A stretch of 64,000 nt of DNA, taken from the NCBI RefSeq assembly GCF_000282055.1, contig NZ_AKJZ01000012.1:110822-174821 (forward strand), in the 5' to 3' direction. Source of the stretch: Flavobacterium sp. CF136. Lineage in GTDB: Bacteria; Bacteroidota; Bacteroidia; Flavobacteriales; Flavobacteriaceae. Shown piece after piece: positions 61,300 through 64,000 of the stretch. Position 1 is the stretch's first letter; every line of letters starts with the position of its first letter. Position numbers and translations under genes: made by a program. The notes under the pieces are model-generated. The model was not told where the DNA came from and ran no database searches. It was given only the letters and a program-made list of their open reading frames with translations.

Positions 61300-62139
61300 T
61301 TAATCAAATGATAAAGAGGAAGACAAGTCACGGTAAGCATCTGCTTGTTCTTGCAGTTCTTTTATCTTTCTTTCTGCTTCCGCAATGCAGTCTGCACCTG
61401 CCATCCAACGTTTTGGAGGTTTGCTTTCACTGGCAATTTTAAGCAATGCTGCAGCCAATTTAGCAGGGTCTCCGCCTTGTGTACCGCTCACGCTTTCCCA
61501 ACCCGGGCGAAGCATAGACGTACGTTCTGCGTAATCCGCTATTACATTTTCAGACCATGTTGTTGAAGATGGCTCCAATAAATTAGTTCTAAAAAAACCC
61601 GGATTTACAATAGTTGTATTGATTCCAAATGGAGCCACTTCCAACTGTAAAGATTCCATCCAGCCTTCTAATGCAAATTTAGAAGTAGCATAGGCAGTAC
61701 AAAGTTCATACCCCATCAATCCGGCAGTAGATGAAATTGTTATAATGTGTCCTGATTTATTTTTTCTGAAAATTGGCAAAACAGCCCTTGTTACATTCAT
61801 TGGACCAAATAAGTTAGTCGAGATTTGACGTTCTATCTGTTCCTGACTCAATTGCTCAAAAAAACCTGCGTAGAAATTACCTGCATTATTGACCAATACA
61901 TCGATCCTTCCAAATTTCTCAATTGCAGCATTTATACCAACACTAATTTCTTGTGGATTTGTAACGTCCAGCTGAACCACCAATAAATTTTCGGAAGTGT
62001 CAGCAAATGCTTTTGTTACTTTACTTAAATTTCTGCCTGTTGCAACAACTTTGTTACCTGTAGCAAGTGCGGCTTTAGCAATTTCCAACCCTATTCCGCT
62101 GCTTGCACCGGTTATTAACCAAACTTTATTTTCTTTCAT
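61300..62139 (-). CDS. SDR-family oxidoreductase (AraC-controlled)
   Basis: A 279-residue classical SDR: TGASSGIG, VQLDVTNPQ, LVNNAGNFYAG, ITISSTAG (Ser), YATSKFALEG (Tyr/Lys) and TTIVNPGFFRTN. The frame extends to an ATG at 62160, but that lies next to the -7 element (62163-62170) at or before the expected transcription start, so ATG 62139 (MKENKVWLITG) is chosen. It forms an operon with AraC 2. The promoter carries AraC-type direct repeats. Confidence 0.9.
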   Translation of the reverse strand: MKENKVWLITGASSGIGLEIAKAALATGNKVVATGRNLSKVTKAFADTSENLLVVQLDVTNPQEISVGINAAIEKFGRIDVLVNNAGNFYAGFFEQLSQEQIERQISTNLFGPMNVTRAVLPIFRKNKSGHIITISSTAGLMGYELCTAYATSKFALEGWMESLQLEVAPFGINTTIVNPGFFRTNLLEPSSTTWSENVIADYAERTSMLRPGWESVSGTQGGDPAKLAAALLKIASESKPPKRWMAGADCIAEAERKIKELQEQADAYRDLSSSLSFD

Positions 62140-62162
62140 TGTGTTATGTTTTAAATTCATGA

Positions 62163-62227
62163 CAAAGATAGAAGTTGGCTATTTTGGCAACGGAAACAGA
62201 TTACCAATAAAAAAGAAACAAATTACT
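62163..62227 (-). promoter_or_regulatory. AraC operator and promoter of SDR-AraC2 operon
   Basis: The minus-strand -7 box TATCTTTG is the complement of 62163-62170. Direct repeats GAAACAGATTACC (62193-62205) and GAAACAAATTACT (62215-62227) lie 22 bp apart, the first starting 22 bp beyond the -7 box, exactly as at 60298-60362. Around the repeats the two loci share little sequence beyond an ACCAATAAAAAAGAAACA core. Confidence 0.78.
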
Positions 62228-62238
62228 GATAAAAGAAA

Positions 62239-62261
62239 AAACGCTTCTTTTGAAAGCGTTT
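62239..62261 (-). terminator. Terminator of AraC 1 gene
   Basis: AAACGCTT and AAGCGTTT pair around CTTTTGA. The A-run at 62231-62238 gives a T-run on the minus strand, ending the AraC 1 transcript before the SDR promoter. Confidence 0.75.
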
Positions 62262-62283
62262 ACTATTAACATGAACTCGATTA

Positions 62284-63150
62284 TTATTTTATTTTATTAA
62301 GCTGCAGGCGATATTCTTTAGGACTGAACCCTACCATCTTTTTGAAAAATTTTGAAAAGTAATTGGGATATTCAAAACCTAAATCATAAGCAACTTCGGT
62401 GGTGTTCATTCCTTTGTTTTGTTCTATTAGTTCTTTAGCTTTTTTAATAACAAATTCATGAATATTTTCTATTGCAGATTTTTGGGTAAAATGCTTCATG
62501 ATATCTCCTAAATAATTGGCTGTCAAACCTAATTTATCAGCAAAATACTGTACGGTTGGAAGCTGATTTACAGGCTGGTTGTAATAATCAATTAAACTTT
62601 GTTGAAAATCCGTTACAATCCTGCTGTACTGTTTTGGGTCGGTTGAAAACTGTCTTTTATAAAATGCTTCTACCAAACATATCAATACATTTGCATAAGA
62701 AAGCAGAACTCCAAAATCTTTTTTTCCGCCTTCATAATATTTAACCATTAATTCAAAAACAGCACTGATTTCGTGAACCTCATCTTCAGTTAAATATAAG
62801 GCTTCGTGTTGACCATAATCCAGATACGTTTTGAATAAGAATCTATTTTCTTCAATAACTTTTTTGGATAATTGCAAATACATTCCGGTATAAGTTGGTT
62901 CCGCATCCCATCCCGGTTCAATTACTAAATTTGGCGTGTTGAAAAAAACAGCGGAAAGCAACTCCGCATCAGGTGTAGATTTACTTCTGTATTTAATTTT
63001 AATTGAAATTCGGTAAAAATCCACCATTACAGGTTCTGAACACACTTTTATATTTGGAGGATCATAATAGCCAACATCAATATCGTTATCCAAAGGTTTA
63101 GGTAAACCAATCAATTCATTGAATGATATAAAATCTTTTAAGTAAATCAT
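62284..63150 (-). CDS. AraC-family regulator 1 (controls SDR-AraC2 operon)
   Basis: A 288-residue paralog of AraC 2. Its N-terminal domain begins MIYLKDFISFNELIGLPKPLDNDIDVGYYD and its C-terminal double HTH (GLTANYLGDIMKHFTQKSAIENIHEFVIKKAKELI and NTTEVAYDLGFEYPNYFSKFFKK) differs from AraC 2 at only a few positions. A terminator separates it from the SDR. The -7 box TACTTTTG (complement of 63222-63229) lies in a repeat also found upstream of the YceI gene. A regulatory cascade with AraC 2 is inferred. Confidence 0.9.
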   Translation of the reverse strand: MIYLKDFISFNELIGLPKPLDNDIDVGYYDPPNIKVCSEPVMVDFYRISIKIKYRSKSTPDAELLSAVFFNTPNLVIEPGWDAEPTYTGMYLQLSKKVIEENRFLFKTYLDYGQHEALYLTEDEVHEISAVFELMVKYYEGGKKDFGVLLSYANVLICLVEAFYKRQFSTDPKQYSRIVTDFQQSLIDYYNQPVNQLPTVQYFADKLGLTANYLGDIMKHFTQKSAIENIHEFVIKKAKELIEQNKGMNTTEVAYDLGFEYPNYFSKFFKKMVGFSPKEYRLQLNKIK

Positions 63151-63214
63151 TTTGTGAAACTATTAGTTATTACCCGTTGATGTAATTGATTTAGCTCTTA
63201 TTTGATATAAAAAC

Positions 63215-63297
63215 AATAAATCAAAAGTATAAAATTGAGTAAAAACATCTTTATACTTTCAGAAATCAATGTCACCCTGAGCGGAGTCGAAGGCTTT
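63215..63297. repeat. Promoter-containing direct repeat, copy 1, plus REP-like hairpin
   Basis: 63215-63275 matches 63940-64000 at most positions (e.g. ACATCTTTATACTT and CAGAAATCA in both) and holds the AraC 1 -7 box. It continues into GTCACCCTGAGCGGAGTCGA (63270-63289), an inverted relative of the REP-like cores at 18350 and 22951. Confidence 0.75.
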
Positions 63298-63324
63298 CTA
63301 ATATGCTACAATTACTATCAAAAT

Positions 63325-63858
63325 TTAAATTTTAGTCACGGGTATTGATACAGTCAGTTTAATTTGATTAGATACTTTTTTAGACATTCCTTCCATTGTG
63401 CCAATTTTGTAATCCATTCTGTTTACACTAAAAGTACTTTTAAAAATGTTATTTACAAAAGTGAACGGAATGGTAATTTCTTTTTGAACTCCGTGCATAG
63501 TAAGATTTCCAACAACTAAATACCCATTGTTTGTTTTTGTAAATCGAGTTGATACAAAATTGATATTAGGGTATTTTTCCGCATCAAACCAATTGTCACC
63601 CCTTGCATGTCTGTTTTTTAACCAGTTTCCGGTTGCTATTGATTCTACTTCTACATTTAAAGAAAATTTAGAGCCTGATAAATCATTTTCATCAAAAGAA
63701 ATACTTCCTTTTATTTTTTCAAACTTTCCTTCCGCACCGTTGCCGGAAAATTTAATGGAGTAACCATCTTTAATTTTCCAATCGATGGTTTTGCTGATTG
63801 TGAAGGCAGATAATAACAAAACCACTCCTGCCAAAACTATAAAACATATTTTTTTCAT
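63325..63858 (-). CDS. YceI-family exported protein
   Basis: A 177-residue periplasmic lipocalin-like protein (signal IVLAGVVLLLSAFTIS; core WKIKDGYSIKFSGNGAEGKFEKIKGSISFD, HARGDNWFDAEKYPNINFVSTRF, VVGNLTMHGVQKEITIPFTF). YceI proteins bind isoprenoid or fatty-acyl chains, including quinone-like polyprenoids, which fits a quinone/electrophile theme. Its promoter region (-7 box TATTTTTG, complement of 63948-63955) is a repeat of the one upstream of AraC 1, suggesting shared control. Confidence 0.9.
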   Translation of the reverse strand: MKKICFIVLAGVVLLLSAFTISKTIDWKIKDGYSIKFSGNGAEGKFEKIKGSISFDENDLSGSKFSLNVEVESIATGNWLKNRHARGDNWFDAEKYPNINFVSTRFTKTNNGYLVVGNLTMHGVQKEITIPFTFVNNIFKSTFSVNRMDYKIGTMEGMSKKVSNQIKLTVSIPVTKI

Positions 63859-63939
63859 TTTTACTTTTTTTAATTGCTGAATACTATTTAAAACTTGTGT
63901 GGTGTAACTGATTGAAACTCTTATCTAAATATAAAAATA

Positions 63940-64000
63940 AATAGATCCAAAAATATAAATTTGAGTAAGACATCTTTATACTTCCAGAAATCATTGTCAT
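63940..64000. repeat. Promoter-containing direct repeat, copy 2 (runs off window)
   Basis: This is the second copy of the 63215-63275 sequence, lying upstream of the YceI gene. It carries the minus-strand -7 box at 63948-63955 and ends at the window edge where the REP-like GTCA begins. Confidence 0.75.

Overview
The window looks like a chromosomal segment of a Flavobacterium-type bacterium (Bacteroidota, Flavobacteriaceae). It is AT-rich and has many TAnnTTTG promoter cores (the Bacteroidota -7 element). It also has hybrid two-component and AraC regulators with periplasmic propellers, type IX secretion C-terminal domains, SPII lipoproteins, and plant-polysaccharide enzymes. No rRNA, tRNA, CRISPR array, intact transposase or phage gene was seen.

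Layout. 1-4.1 kb: the end of what is probably a kdp potassium locus (porin tail, KdpD-like sensor, separate histidine kinase). 4.1-5.3 kb: two small envelope or unknown genes. 5.4-11.1 kb: a Crp-like regulator, a propeller/AraC one-component regulator and the GH31 glycosidase it probably controls. 11.1-12.5 kb: an ArsR-type repressor with proline dehydrogenase. 12.5-18.5 kb: a GH5 lipoprotein, a divergent OxyR/exported catalase/ankyrin peroxide module, and a GH53 galactanase lipoprotein. 18.5-28.2 kb: a pectin module with a 1454-residue hybrid two-component regulator facing a pectin esterase/rhamnogalacturonan acetylesterase operon. 28.3-33.2 kb: a TPR/HTH regulator, small unknown envelope genes and a lipoprotein carbonic anhydrase. 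33.6-35.3 kb: a secreted GH43 arabinanase with ricin-type repeats. 36.0-42.7 kb: a SnoaL-like protein, then TetR and a TolC/adaptor/RND efflux operon with matching operators.

42.8-63.9 kb is an accessory region for redox or electrophile handling. It holds four SDRs, three MdaB-type NAD(P)H oxidoreductases, an MDR quinone-type reductase, a Tat-type aldo/keto reductase, a Tat-type thioredoxin-reductase-like flavoprotein, three alpha/beta hydrolases, a thioesterase, two HxlR and four AraC regulators, and a YceI protein. Two regulatory designs recur with readable operators. Both HxlR genes sit beside paired 17-bp palindromes. Two paralogous AraC regulators sit upstream of promoters carrying the same pair of 13-bp direct repeats, 22 bp apart and at the same distance from the -7 element.

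The same region is a graveyard of gene pieces: AraC, SDR, thioesterase, MDR, HxlR and gluconolactonase-like fragments lie between intact genes. In two places a single small gene (DoxX-like, YjbR-like) is followed by a copy of the 3' end of the gene before it. A roughly 125-bp inverted-repeat element and one GC-rich hydrolase gene also point to repeated gene gain and loss. All family assignments come from motifs and recall; no database search was run.
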